A stretch of 64,000 bases of DNA from Streptomyces sp. P9-A4. GTDB lineage: Bacteria; Actinomycetota; Actinomycetes; Streptomycetales; Streptomycetaceae. Position 1 is the stretch's first letter. Every line of letters begins with the position of its first letter. The translations under genes were made by a program, and so were the position numbers. Shown here piece by piece: positions 15,003 through 26,331 of this stretch. The stretch spans positions 2,242,501 through 2,306,500 of the forward strand of contig NZ_JAZIFY010000001.1 in the NCBI RefSeq assembly GCF_036634195.1, read 5' to 3'. A model generated the notes under the pieces. It was not told the DNA's origin, ran no database searches, and saw nothing but the letters and a program-made list of their open reading frames with translations.

Positions 15003-16082
15003 TCAGACCGCCCAGCGGTGGAGCGTCCCGCCCGCCTCGTCGCAGGTGAGCCAGCTTCCGTCGCCGAGGGGGTGGGCCGGGCTGTCGACGGGGCCGCCGG
15101 GATACGTGACGGTTCCGCGTATCTCCAGGGTGCGGGCGTCGAGGAGCCAGTGGCGGGGGCCCGCGTCGTCGACGTCGTACTCGACGCCGGTGGTCGCGAT
15201 GACGGTGCCGGCGTCGACGAAGCCGGGCCGGTGGTCCCACGGCAGCTCGTCCTCCTCGGACTCCTCCGCCGCCGGGACCGGCCCCCGCTCGGCCAGGACC
15301 GTGCCGTCCAGGGCGTGCAGCCGCAGGTCCTCCCCGTAGTGCTCGACGGTCAGGAAGCCCTCGTGGGCCGGGTGGACGTCCGCGAGGATGCGGTCGAGCG
15401 TCTCGTCGAGGTCCCACACGGTCGGCCGCTCGCCGTCCCAGCGCGCCCAGTACAGCAGGACCCCGTCCTGGCCCATGCCGATGCAGAGCCCCATGTGGAC
15501 GCCGTCGGGGTGGGAGAGGTGGGAGGAGCCGGCGGCCGCGCTGTCGTCGAGGGGCAGCCGGGCCAGCTCGCGGCCGTCCCGCGCGTCGAGGACGGACCAG
15601 CACTCGTCGTACTCCTCCCCCGGGGTCAGGGCGTGCGTCCAGACGAAGCGGCCGTCGTCGGAGATCCGGCAGGAGCCGTGCTCGAAGCCGCCGCAGACCT
15701 GCTGCTCGTCCCCGGTGTGCGAGTGGCCCGGCTCGGGGCCCCAGCAGGGGTGCCGGTGCTCCCACAGCGTCGCGCCGTCCGCGCGGACGGCCCGGACCGC
15801 CCGCTGGCCGGAGAAGACCGCGAAGGTGCCGTCCGGGCTCACCGAGGCCCCGCCCCTGGCCCAGCCCGGCCAGGGCATCGGGAAGACGGTCCCCGGCGCC
15901 CGTTCCCCGGCGAACAGGTCCTCCAGGTCGTGGACCTCCAGGCCGTCGCCGTGGAACAGCAGGGCGCGGCGCGGGCCGTCCGCCCGGGTCTCGAAGGCCG
16001 TGTTCCGGAGCAGTCCCGAGGCACCGGGCAGCCGTACCGAGCCGAGTGGACGGGCGAGGACCGGACGTGCGGAGATCGACAT
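15003..16082 (-). CDS. uncharacterised beta-propeller-like protein
   Basis: This 359-residue protein has no signal peptide. It shows repeated phrases of the PQQ/WD-like propeller type: GGASVSPDGTFAVFSG, GSCRISDDGRFVWTHAL, WSVLDARDGRELARLPL, WLLDARTLEIRGTVTY. Repeats of about 50 residues end in Asp-rich turns. No catalytic residues are evident. It is likely a cytoplasmic scaffold or sensor, but its function is unknown. ATG 16082 is the first start after the divergent PhoX-like promoter region. It is transcribed toward the globin gene. Confidence 0.75.
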   Translation of the reverse strand: MSISARPVLARPLGSVRLPGASGLLRNTAFETRADGPRRALLFHGDGLEVHDLEDLFAGERAPGTVFPMPWPGWARGGASVSPDGTFAVFSGQRAVRAVRADGATLWEHRHPCWGPEPGHSHTGDEQQVCGGFEHGSCRISDDGRFVWTHALTPGEEYDECWSVLDARDGRELARLPLDDSAAAGSSHLSHPDGVHMGLCIGMGQDGVLLYWARWDGERPTVWDLDETLDRILADVHPAHEGFLTVEHYGEDLRLHALDGTVLAERGPVPAAEESEEDELPWDHRPGFVDAGTVIATTGVEYDVDDAGPRHWLLDARTLEIRGTVTYPGGPVDSPAHPLGDGSWLTCDEAGGTLHRWAV

Positions 16083-16154
16083 GGCCTGAAGGTAGCGGCC
16101 GGCACCGACAGGCGGGTCCCCGCCCGCCGCCCGCCGCTTCCCCTTCACCGTTTG

Positions 16155-16169
16155 TTGATGCACAGTCAA
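16155..16169. promoter_or_regulatory. weak copy of the surface-gene dyad
   Basis: TTGATG-CAC-AGTCAA keeps 11 of the 12 positions of the degenerate dyad YTGAYG-n3-CRTCAR. It lies 87 bases before the GTG of the Tat-exported PhoX-like protein. It is weaker than the copies at 4221 and 48766. Confidence 0.3.
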
Positions 16170-16256
16170 TTCCGCACTCCTAGGTTCCGGAAGCGCGCGA
16201 CCCCGTCGCCCGACCGGCGCGACGGGGCGGTTCACCACCCTTCTCAGGAGTGAGAC

Positions 16257-17414
16257 GTGGAGCGACGCAGTTTCCTGCGTGGAGCGGTCATCGGCACCTC
16301 GGCCGCCGCCTTCGGCGGCAGCCTGTGGCACGGCGCGGCCTTCGCCGCCCCCGCCCAGCCCGGCGCCGGCCCCTACGGCGCGCTCGGCGCGGCGGACGCC
16401 AACGGCATCCTGCTGCCCGCCGGGTTCACCAGCCGGGTGATCGCCCGGTCCGGCCAGTCGGTCCCCGGTACCTCGTACGCCTGGCACAGCGCCCCCGACG
16501 GCGGCGCCTGCTTCGCCGACGGCACGGGCTGGATCTACGTGTCGAACTCGGAGATCAACCCGAGCGGCGGCGCGAGCGCGGTGAAGTTCGACTCGGCGGG
16601 CGCGATCACCGGCGCGTACCGCATCCTCTCCGGCACCCGCCAGAACTGCGCGGGCGGCGCCACCCCGTGGAACACCTGGCTCTCCTGCGAGGAGGTGTCC
16701 CTCGGCTACGTCTACGAGTCGAACCCCTGGGGCGGCACCGCCTACCGCCGGGACGCGATGGGCCGCTTCAAGCACGAGGCCGCCGCCGCCGACCCGGTCC
16801 GCAAGGTGATCTACCTGACCGAGGACGAGACCGACGGCTGCTTCTACCGCTTCATCCCCACCACCTGGGGCAGCCTCTCCGCCGGCACCCTCCAGGTCTT
16901 CAAGGCCTCCACCGCCACCTCCGGCACCTTCACCTGGCAGAACGTGCCGGACCCGGACGGCTCCCCGACAACCACCCGCACCCAGGTCTCCGGCGCGAAG
17001 CACTTCAACGGCGGCGAGGGCTGCTACTACTCCGACGACACCGTCTGGTTCACCACCAAGGGCGACAACCGGGTCTGGCAGGTCAACCTCGCCGCCGGCA
17101 CCTACGAGCTGGCCTACGACGACTCGCTCGTCTCCGGCGGCGGCGCGCCGCTCACCGGCGTCGACAACGTCACCGGCAGCGCCTCCGGCGACCTGTTCGT
17201 CGCCGAGGACGGCGGCAACATGGAGATCTGCCTGATCACCCCGGACGACGTCGTCGCGCCGTTCCTGCGGATCAGCGGCCAGTCCGGCTCCGAGATCACC
17301 GGCCCCGCCTTCTCCCCCGACGGCAGGCGGCTGTACTTCTCCAGCCAGCGCGGCACCAGCGGCAGCTCCTCGGGCGGCATCACCTACGAGGTGACGGGGC
17401 CGTTCCGCGCGTAG
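16257..17414 (+). CDS. Tat-exported PhoX-like (DUF839) protein
   Basis: This 385-residue protein has a twin-arginine signal (ERRSFLRG at residues 2-9, then a hydrophobic stretch and a cut near AFA-AP). The mature part is a beta-propeller of the PhoX/DUF839 family (YAWHSAPDGGACFADGTGWI, NCAGGATPWNTWLSCEEV, AFSPDGRRLYFSSQRGTSG). Classical PhoX enzymes are calcium/iron alkaline phosphatases. Members this short are often annotated only as alkaline phosphatase PhoX or DUF839, so activity needs testing. AGGAG precedes GTG 16257. Its last 31 bases overlap the convergent ArsR-type gene. Confidence 0.9.
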   Translation: MERRSFLRGAVIGTSAAAFGGSLWHGAAFAAPAQPGAGPYGALGAADANGILLPAGFTSRVIARSGQSVPGTSYAWHSAPDGGACFADGTGWIYVSNSEINPSGGASAVKFDSAGAITGAYRILSGTRQNCAGGATPWNTWLSCEEVSLGYVYESNPWGGTAYRRDAMGRFKHEAAAADPVRKVIYLTEDETDGCFYRFIPTTWGSLSAGTLQVFKASTATSGTFTWQNVPDPDGSPTTTRTQVSGAKHFNGGEGCYYSDDTVWFTTKGDNRVWQVNLAAGTYELAYDDSLVSGGGAPLTGVDNVTGSASGDLFVAEDGGNMEICLITPDDVVAPFLRISGQSGSEITGPAFSPDGRRLYFSSQRGTSGSSSGGITYEVTGPFRA

Positions 17415-18406
17415 CAACGCAGGTCGACCGTCCGTTGGGCGCCGCCGAGCAGGGCGGCGCCCAACGGCGTCAGGGTGTGCAGGACCGCGTTGCCGTGACG
17501 GAGGGTCGCGATGAGCCCGGCCTCGCGCAGCACGCCCGCGTGCTGGCTCGCCGAGGCGAGCGACACCCCGGCCCGGCGGGCCAGCTCACTGGTCGTACCG
17601 CCGTCCCCGATCGCGTGCAGGACCGCCGAGCGGGTCTGCCCGACCAGCTTGGCGAGCGAGGAGCCGCCCGGCGCGCGGACGGTCGGCGCCTCGCCGTGGG
17701 TGACGGGGTAGACGAGGACCGGCGGCAGCACGGGATCGCGCAGCACGACGGGGGTCCCGCGGCAGAAGTACGAGGGCTGGAGCAGCAGCCCCCGCCCGTC
17801 GAGGTGGACATCCCGGTCGACCGGGTAGTCCGCCTCCAGGACGGGCGCCTTCCAGCGCAGCATCGGCGGCAGCGAGGCGAGGAGTTCCTCGGCGCCGCCG
17901 TCCAGGAGCGCGCGGCCCCGGCGGGCCCGGTCGGCCTCGACCCTGGCCCGGATGTGCGGCCAGAACGGCTCGACGGCCGCCCGGTGGTACCTCCGCAGCG
18001 CCCCCACGAGCCGGTCGAAGGGCTCCGCGCCGCCGTCGGCGAGGGCGCGCAGCGAATGCGGCACGGTCCGCCCGCCGGAGCGGTCGGCGGCGAGCAGCGA
18101 GAGTTCGCCGCGCAGCCGGCCGGTGTCGGTCGCGCGGATCGCCTGGAGTCCCTCGTCGAGCCCTTGGACGCCTTCCGCGGGCGTCAGGAAGTCGGGGAAA
18201 TAGCCGCGGCTGGGAACGAGCGCGGCAAGCAGCCTCGTCTCACCGCCGAGCCGCATCCGCGTTTCGGAGCGCCATTCTCCGAAGACGACGGGTCCGCGCC
18301 GGTCCCTTAAACGGTGAAAGCTCAGAATCGTTTCCCACAGAACGTCCGGCCGGGCCGCCGTCCGCACCCCCGCCAAGTCGATTCCGGTGAAATGAATCCG
18401 CAGCAT
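17384..18406 (-). CDS. ArsR-type winged-helix regulator with N-terminal DUF5937-like domain
   Basis: The 340-residue protein starts MLRIHFTGIDLAGVRTAARP, the N-terminus of a Streptomyces family (DUF5937, from memory) of fused regulators. The C-terminal ~80 residues hold a winged helix (TRSAVLHAIGDGGTTSELAR, then VSLASASQHAGVLREAGLI). No cysteine metal site of the classic ArsR type is seen. Target and ligand are unknown. The 3' end overlaps the 3' end of the PhoX-like gene by 31 bases on the other strand, so antisense interference at the transcript ends is possible. ATG 18406 is chosen; the longer frame upstream lacks high GC3. Confidence 0.88.
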   Translation of the reverse strand: MLRIHFTGIDLAGVRTAARPDVLWETILSFHRLRDRRGPVVFGEWRSETRMRLGGETRLLAALVPSRGYFPDFLTPAEGVQGLDEGLQAIRATDTGRLRGELSLLAADRSGGRTVPHSLRALADGGAEPFDRLVGALRRYHRAAVEPFWPHIRARVEADRARRGRALLDGGAEELLASLPPMLRWKAPVLEADYPVDRDVHLDGRGLLLQPSYFCRGTPVVLRDPVLPPVLVYPVTHGEAPTVRAPGGSSLAKLVGQTRSAVLHAIGDGGTTSELARRAGVSLASASQHAGVLREAGLIATLRHGNAVLHTLTPLGAALLGGAQRTVDLRCYARNGPVTS

Positions 18407-18790
18407 GACGTCCCCACCTGTGCACTCGCAACCACCCCCGACAACGAGTATGCACAGCATCACTGCAGGTTACCAGGGTGTTTCAGCCACAGTTGAAAGG
18501 CATCGCGGCAATCACCAGGGAACCGAAAAGCTGTACGGGTCGGGCAGGAAACCTTCAGGACCGAGGTGACGTGGCGAAGACCGTGGGGGGCTTTGCCCGT
18601 CCGGCGGCGGTCGGCGAGGTTGCGGCTCACCTGCCCGGCAACGGTAAAGGGCGCGGCCTCCGGGTGGGGATCCGGGGGTCGCGCCTGCTCCATTCTTTTC
18701 GGTACGGAACCGGGGAAGTTCAATGGCCGATAATTCGATCAGGCGCAATTGAACATTGACTCACATCAGCTCTACGGGCAAACAAACAAC
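18407..18790. other. long intergenic region with one weak plus-strand ORF
   Basis: These bases precede the ArsR gene on one side and the ppdK terminator on the other. The only sizeable frames are a plus-strand ORF at 18478-18759 (GTG start, 93 codons, no clear ribosome binding site, mixed third-position GC) and an antisense ORF of about the same extent. Neither has a recognisable domain. Because the hairpin at 18791 has a T-tract on the plus side, a plus-strand transcript ending there (small protein or noncoding RNA) is possible. Confidence 0.3.
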
Positions 18791-18824
18791 GGGACGGACA
18801 CCTCCGCACAAAGGTGTCCGTCCC
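18791..18824. terminator. strong hairpin terminator downstream of ppdK
   Basis: GGGACGGACACCT pairs with AGGTGTCCGTCCC (13 bp) around an eight-base loop. A run of five T follows on the plus side, and a T-rich GTTGTTTGTTT on the minus side, so it can work in both directions. It ends the ppdK transcript. Confidence 0.8.
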
Positions 18825-18950
18825 GTCTCTTTTTGTGAATCCGGAGCCGCCGCCCGCCGGTGAGGGTCGCAGAGCTGACCGACGGCGGCCCCGGGGGTCG
18901 AGCGGGGCTCGGCGCCCGCGGCTCGGAGCCGGGGCCCGGAGCCCCGTGGC

Positions 18951-21662
<2,712 letters not shown>

Positions 21663-22019
21663 GGGTCCCGACTCCTCGATGACTCGGTTGGCTGCCCTGA
21701 CGGCGAGGAACATACCCAGATCGAAGGCTTCTGGGGAGGTACGCCTAGCGGACACGTGGTCTTAACCACCCGTCCGCCAGCACTTCGAAAGTTACCGAGG
21801 CGAAGCTTCCGCTTTCAGACCCCGAAGGCAGAGGGGGCCGAATCGACGGGATTTCGCTCATCCGAGCATACCCTTCGCCCATTTGCGTTCAACTCTTGAA
21901 CACAAAAAGGGTGGCACCCAGTGCCACCCTTTCAGGCAGTGCAGCCTTTTGTAACCTGCTCATCTGAGCACCACCCCCCTCAAGGGTGGCGAGGATCACT
22001 CCCCCGGAAAGGCCGGATC
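21663..22019. other. intergenic region: ppdK promoter side and dus terminator
   Basis: About 360 bases separate ppdK from dus. They hold the dus terminator hairpin (21906-21932) and the upstream region of ppdK, which is relatively AT-rich around 21780-21900. I see no gene and no clear operator. Confidence 0.5.
21906..21932 (-). terminator. terminator of dus
   Basis: AAAGGGTGGCAC-CCA-GTGCCACCCTTT is a perfect 12-bp hairpin with a three-base loop. On the minus strand it is followed by TTTTTGTGTT, a good rho-independent terminator about 90 bases after the dus stop. Confidence 0.85.
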
Positions 22020-23156
22020 TCAGCCGCCGGACGTGTCCAGCTCGGCGTCCTCACTCACCCCGGCGCAGTCGTAGGGGTCCTTCAACCAGCCCTCCGGCAG
22101 GACAACTCGGTTGTTTCCGGACGTACGCCCCCGAGGACCGTCCGCACCCACCGGCCACGGCTGGTCCAGGTCCAGCTCGCTCAACTGAGCGCTCAGTTCG
22201 TCCAGGGACGAGGTGATCGCCAGCTTCTTGCGCATCTCGGAACCCACCGAGAAGCCCTTGAGGTACCAGGCCACATGCTTGCGGAAGTCGATGACACCGC
22301 GTGCCTCGTCACCCAGCCACTCGCCGAGCAGCCGCGCGTGCCGCACCATCGCGTCCGCGACCTCCCGCAGACCGGGCGCCGCGTACGCCTTCGTGCCCTC
22401 GAAGCCCGCCACCAGGTCCGCGAAGAGCCACGGACGCCCCAGGCAGCCGCGCCCGACGACCACGCCGTCACAGCCCGTCTCCCGCATCATCCGCAGGGCG
22501 TCGTCGGCCGACCAGATGTCGCCGTTGCCGAGCACCGGGATCTCGGGCACGTGCTCCTTGAGGCGCGCGATGGCGTCCCAGTCGGCCGTACCGCCGTAGT
22601 GCTGGGCGGCCGTCCGCCCGTGCAGGGCGATCGCCGTGACGCCCTCCTCCACCGCGATCCGGCCCGCGTCGAGGAAGGTGATGTGGTCGTCGTCGATGCC
22701 CTTGCGCATCTTCATCGTGACCGGCAGGTCGCCCGCGTTGGTCACGGCCTCGTTGAGGATCGCGCGCAGCAGCGGCCGCTTGTAGGGAAGCGCGGAGCCG
22801 CCGCCCTTCCGCGTCACCTTGGGGACCGGACAGCCGAAGTTCAGGTCGATGTGGTCGGCCAGGTCCTCGTCGACGATCATCCGCACGGCCTTGCCGACGG
22901 TGACCGGGTCCACTCCGTACAGCTGGATCGAGCGCGGCTGCTCGGTCGCGTCGAAGCGGATGAGCTGCATGGTCTTCTCGTTGCGCTCGACCAGGGCGCG
23001 GGTCGTGATCATCTCGCTCACGAACAGCCCCTTGCCGCCGCTGAACTCGCGGCAGAGGGTACGGAAGGGGGCGTTGGTGATGCCGGCCATGGGGGCGAGC
23101 ACCACCGGCGGCTGCACGATGTGCGGCCCGATGGCGAGGGGGGAGAACGCGGTCAT
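22020..23156 (-). CDS. dus: tRNA-dihydrouridine synthase
   Basis: The product is a 378-residue Dus enzyme, an FMN- and NADPH-dependent enzyme that reduces uridines in tRNA. Motifs: VVLAPMAGITNAPFRTLCRE at the start of the barrel, catalytic Cys in LNFGCPVPKVTRKGGGSAL, MKMRKG, LHGRT for tRNA/FMN binding, GNGDIW and GVVVGRGCLGRPW for the phosphate site. The C-terminal helical tRNA-binding domain follows. ATG 23156 (MTAFSPLAIGPHIV) is preferred. An in-frame ATG at 23186 would leave only 22 bases to the divergent transporter gene. Confidence 0.95.
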   Translation of the reverse strand: MTAFSPLAIGPHIVQPPVVLAPMAGITNAPFRTLCREFSGGKGLFVSEMITTRALVERNEKTMQLIRFDATEQPRSIQLYGVDPVTVGKAVRMIVDEDLADHIDLNFGCPVPKVTRKGGGSALPYKRPLLRAILNEAVTNAGDLPVTMKMRKGIDDDHITFLDAGRIAVEEGVTAIALHGRTAAQHYGGTADWDAIARLKEHVPEIPVLGNGDIWSADDALRMMRETGCDGVVVGRGCLGRPWLFADLVAGFEGTKAYAAPGLREVADAMVRHARLLGEWLGDEARGVIDFRKHVAWYLKGFSVGSEMRKKLAITSSLDELSAQLSELDLDQPWPVGADGPRGRTSGNNRVVLPEGWLKDPYDCAGVSEDAELDTSGG

Positions 23157-23208
23157 GGAGTCATTGTCGCGTACTGCGGCGGTCATTAGTTAGCCGTACT
23201 ATCCGAAC

Positions 23209-24660
23209 ATGCCCGAGCTCACACGCTCGCCGCTCCCCCGGCGCCGGCAACTCCTCGTCCTGGCGATCTGCTGCATGAGCCTGCTGATCGTCAGCCTGGA
23301 CAACACCGCGCTCAACGTCGCCCTGCCCACCCTGCGGCGCGACCTCGACGCCTCCGTCACCGGCCTGCAGTGGGTCATCGACGCGTACACCCTGGTCCTC
23401 GCCTCGCTGCTCATGCTCGCCGGCTCCACCGCCGACCGCGTCGGCCGCCGCAAGGTCTTCGTCACCGGCCTCGTCGTCTTCGCGCTCGGCTCGCTGCTCT
23501 GCTCCCTCGCACCGAACCTGGAGGCGCTGATCGCCTTCCGGGCCGTCCAGGCCGTGGGCGGCTCGATGCTGAACCCGGTCGCCATGTCGATCATCACCAA
23601 CACCTTCACCGAACCCGCCGCACGCGCGCGTGCCATCGGCATCTGGGGCGGGGTCGTCGGCGTCTCCATGGCCGCGGGCCCCCTGGTGGGCGGTCTGCTC
23701 GTCGAGTCGGTCGGCTGGCGGGCGATCTTCTGGGTCAACCTGCCGGTCGCCGGCCTCGCGCTGCTCCTCACCCTGCGGTACGTCCCCGAGTCCCGCGCGC
23801 CCCGGCCCCGGCGCCCCGACCCGGTCGGGCAGCTCCTGGTGGCGGCGCTCCTCGGCTCCCTGACGTACGCGATCATCGAGACCGACCCGCTCTTCGCCGG
23901 TATCGCGGCCGGGGCGCTCGCCGGACTCCTCCTGTACGAGCCGAGGCGCCGCGAACCCCTCATCGACCTGCGGTTCTTCCGCAGCGCGCCGTTCAGCGGG
24001 GCCACGGTGGTCGCGGTCTGCGCCTTCGCGGGGTTCGGCGGCTTCCTCTTCCTCAACACGCTGTACCTCCAGGACGTGCGCGGCCTCTCGCCGCTCCAGG
24101 CCGGTCTGTACATGCTGCCGATGGCGGGCATGACCTTCGTCTTCGCCCCGCTGTCGGGACGGCTCACGGGCGCGCGTGGACCCCGGCTTCCGCTGCTCCT
24201 CGCGGGCACGGCGATGGCGACGGGGGCGCTGCTCTTCGCGGCCTTCGGGGCCGAGACGAGCGATCCGCTGCTCTTCGCCGGGTACGTGATGTTCGGCATC
24301 GGCTTCGGCCTGGTGAACGCCCCCATCACCAACACGGCGGTCTCGGGCATGCCCCGCGCGCAGGCCGGGGTGGCGTCGGCAGTGGCCTCGACGAGCCGCC
24401 AGGTGGGGCAGACGCTCGGAGTGGCGGTCGTGGGCGCGGTCCTGGCGGCCGGAGTGGGGACGGGGACGTCCCCGGACACCTTCGTGGCGGCGGCGCGGCC
24501 GGCCTACTGGGTGGTGACGGCCTGCGGGCTGGCCGTCCTGGCGGTCGGGGCGCTGACGAGCGGCAGCTGGGCGAGGCGCACGGCGGAACGGACGGCGAGG
24601 TGCCTGGCGGAGGAGGGGGAAGGGAGCGGGGTGGCGACGGAGAGGGCGACGTCGCGGTGA
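23209..24660 (+). CDS. DHA2-type MFS drug/proton antiporter
   Basis: This 483-residue, 14-helix transporter carries motif A/C landmarks of the EmrB/QacA group: SLDNTALNVALPTLRRDL in helix 1, LMLAGSTADRVGRRKVF in loop 2-3, and FRAVQAVGGSMLNPVAMSII in helices 4-5. The C-terminal 25 residues are Glu/Arg-rich and cytoplasmic. It exports an unknown drug or metabolite. No regulator gene is adjacent, and its start lies back to back with dus. Confidence 0.92.
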   Translation: MPELTRSPLPRRRQLLVLAICCMSLLIVSLDNTALNVALPTLRRDLDASVTGLQWVIDAYTLVLASLLMLAGSTADRVGRRKVFVTGLVVFALGSLLCSLAPNLEALIAFRAVQAVGGSMLNPVAMSIITNTFTEPAARARAIGIWGGVVGVSMAAGPLVGGLLVESVGWRAIFWVNLPVAGLALLLTLRYVPESRAPRPRRPDPVGQLLVAALLGSLTYAIIETDPLFAGIAAGALAGLLLYEPRRREPLIDLRFFRSAPFSGATVVAVCAFAGFGGFLFLNTLYLQDVRGLSPLQAGLYMLPMAGMTFVFAPLSGRLTGARGPRLPLLLAGTAMATGALLFAAFGAETSDPLLFAGYVMFGIGFGLVNAPITNTAVSGMPRAQAGVASAVASTSRQVGQTLGVAVVGAVLAAGVGTGTSPDTFVAAARPAYWVVTACGLAVLAVGALTSGSWARRTAERTARCLAEEGEGSGVATERATSR

Positions 24661-24695
24661 AGGGGGCCGGTGCGGCGTGCGCCCCGGGCAGGACG

Positions 24696-24728
24696 AAGGG
24701 CCCGGGGCGGAGTGCGCCCCGGGCCCTT
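24696..24728. terminator. bidirectional terminator after the MFS gene
   Basis: AAGGGCCCGGGGCG pairs with CGCCCCGGGCCCTT (14 bp) around GAGTG. It sits between the convergent MFS gene and the small DUF gene. Confidence 0.8.
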
Positions 24729-24736
24729 CGTGGTTG

Positions 24737-24994
24737 CTACTGCCGACCGGTGTCGGCGTCGGCGTGCTCGGCCGCCTGCGTGGTGTCCGCGGCGTCGGTG
24801 CTCTCCGCCGCGTCGGTGCTCTCCGCTGCCGCCTGCGCGCGCTCGCGCATCTTCTTCAGCAGCTCCTGCTTGCGGTCGTCGGCGGAGCTTCGGGCCGCGT
24901 TGCGGCCCTGGCCGGTGCCGTGCTGGTCGGCGCGGGACAGCTTCTTGCGCTGTCCGCCCACGCCGAGGAGGTTGTTGTTACGGCTCTTGGACAC
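24737..24994 (-). CDS. small basic/acidic protein, DUF6243-like
   Basis: The 85-residue protein begins MSKSRNNNLLGVGGQRKKLS, which I associate from memory with the Streptomyces DUF6243 family. The first half is basic, the middle a charged helix (DRKQELLKKMRERAQA), and the tail a low-complexity Ala/Asp/Thr stretch in which ESTDAA occurs twice. No catalytic or membrane features are present and the function is unknown. GGGAGAA precedes ATG 24994. Confidence 0.75.
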   Translation of the reverse strand: MSKSRNNNLLGVGGQRKKLSRADQHGTGQGRNAARSSADDRKQELLKKMRERAQAAAESTDAAESTDAADTTQAAEHADADTGRQ

Positions 24995-25154
24995 GGTGTT
25001 CTCCCGTCAGTGAGGTGGGCTTCGGTGGGGCTCGGCCTGGCGCCGAAGGCGCTCACTCGTAGATCTGGAAGAACGAATACATGCCGGCGACGCTACCCCC
25101 GGCCCGCTCCCGTCGGCACCCGGTTTTCTCCACGCCCCCGCTTCACCCACACGA

Positions 25155-25178
25155 ATGACAGATATTGAAATCTGTCAT
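25155..25178. promoter_or_regulatory. operator before the aldo/keto reductase gene
   Basis: ATGACAGAT-ATTGAA-ATCTGTCAT is a perfect 9-bp inverted repeat with a six-base centre. Its TGACAG/CTGTCA half-sites recur, closer together, just before the TetR gene at 26313, so this is the likely binding site of that regulator. Confidence 0.7.
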
Positions 25179-25199
25179 CGGTCATGTCATGGTTGTTCC

Positions 25200-26246
25200 A
25201 TGAAGACGACACAGACGACGAAGACGACGGCACAGACCTCCGTTCCCACCCGTCCGCTCGGCACCACCGGCCCCCGGGTCTCCGCGCTGAGCCTCGGCTG
25301 CATGGGGATGTCCGCGCTGTACGGCGAGGCGGACCGTGCCGAGTCGATCGCGACGATCCACGCGGCGCTGGACGCCGGGGTGACACTGCTCGACACGGGC
25401 GACTTCTACGGGATGGGGCACAACGAGCTGCTGATCGCGGAGGCGCTGCGGAGCGCCCCGGCCGGCGCCCGCGAGCAGGCGCTGACGAGCGTGAAGTTCG
25501 GCGCGCTGCGCACGGTCGAGGGCGGCTTCAGCGGATACGACGGGCGGCCGGCCGCGGTGAAGAACTTCGCGGCGTACTCGCTCCAGCGCCTCGGCACGGA
25601 CCACATCGACATCTACCGGATCGCCCGCGCCGACCCCGACGTGCCGATCGAGGAGACCGTCGGCGCCATCGCGGAGCTGGTGGAGGCGGGGCACGTGCGG
25701 CACATCGGGCTCTCGGAGGTCGGCGCGGACACCCTGCGCCGGGCGGCGGCCGTGGCCCCGATCGCGGACCTCCAGATCGAGTACTCGCTGATCTCCCGCT
25801 CGATCGAGGAGAAGATCCTGCCCACCGCGCGCGAGCTGGGCATAGGCATCACGGCGTACGGCGTGCTGTCGCGGGGGCTCATCAGCGGCCACTTCACCCG
25901 GGACCGGGAACTGGCGCCGAACGACTTCCGGGGCATGAGCCCGCGCTTCCAGGGCGAGAACCTCGGACGGAACCTGGACCTGGTGGACCGGCTGCGGACG
26001 GTCGCCGAGGCGAAGGGCGTGACGGTCGCGCAGACCGCCATCGCCTGGGTCCTCGCCCAGGGCGAGGACATCGTCCCCCTGCTCGGCGCCCGCCGCAGGG
26101 ACCGTCTGGCGGAGGCCCTCGGCGCCCTCGACATCACCCTCGACGCGGCCGACCTGACCGCGATAGAGCAAGCCGTCCCGGCAGACGCGGCATCCGGCGA
26201 CCGCTACCCGGCGGCCCAGATGGCCCACCTGGACAGCGAGCGCTGA
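25200..26246 (+). CDS. aldo/keto reductase with an altered catalytic tetrad
   Basis: This 348-residue TIM-barrel oxidoreductase has TRPLGTTGPRVSALSLGCMG, the tetrad Asp and Tyr in LLDTGDFYG, Lys in TSVKFG, and NADPH-binding IAWVLAQGEDIVPLLGARRR. In most relatives the segment after the fourth strand reads DLYYQHRVDP. Here it is DIYRIARADP, so the catalytic His is replaced by Ala, as in a subset of AKRs with YRPAR-type motifs. ATG 25200 is chosen because the longer frame begins inside the operator. The regulator gene follows 85 bases downstream. Confidence 0.93.
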   Translation: MKTTQTTKTTAQTSVPTRPLGTTGPRVSALSLGCMGMSALYGEADRAESIATIHAALDAGVTLLDTGDFYGMGHNELLIAEALRSAPAGAREQALTSVKFGALRTVEGGFSGYDGRPAAVKNFAAYSLQRLGTDHIDIYRIARADPDVPIEETVGAIAELVEAGHVRHIGLSEVGADTLRRAAAVAPIADLQIEYSLISRSIEEKILPTARELGIGITAYGVLSRGLISGHFTRDRELAPNDFRGMSPRFQGENLGRNLDLVDRLRTVAEAKGVTVAQTAIAWVLAQGEDIVPLLGARRRDRLAEALGALDITLDAADLTAIEQAVPADAASGDRYPAAQMAHLDSER

Positions 26247-26312
26247 CGATGTCCGTGACCCTGCCGGGGACCGGGCCCGCCTCCGGGTCCGTGTCCGCCG
26301 GTCCGCGGGGAC

Positions 26313-26327
26313 TGACAGGTACTGTCA
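26313..26327. promoter_or_regulatory. TetR autoregulatory operator (second pair)
   Basis: TGACAG-GTA-CTGTCA is a perfect dyad that ends five bases before the TetR ATG. It shares half-sites with the operator before the aldo/keto reductase. The short distance to the start codon suggests a leaderless or short-leader transcript blocked by the bound repressor. Confidence 0.65.
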
Positions 26328-26331
26328 TTCC

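Noticed and set aside
16229..16236. PHO box before the PhoX-like gene
   Set aside because: Only a single GTTCACC unit is present. PhoP sites need at least two direct repeats.
18460..18723. Minus-strand 87-codon frame in the ArsR/ppdK gap
   Set aside because: No ribosome binding site, no third-position GC bias, no recognisable residues.
18407..18790. c-di-AMP or cobalamin riboswitch in the long gap
   Set aside because: I looked for the conserved boxes on both strands and could not find the ordered set of either class.
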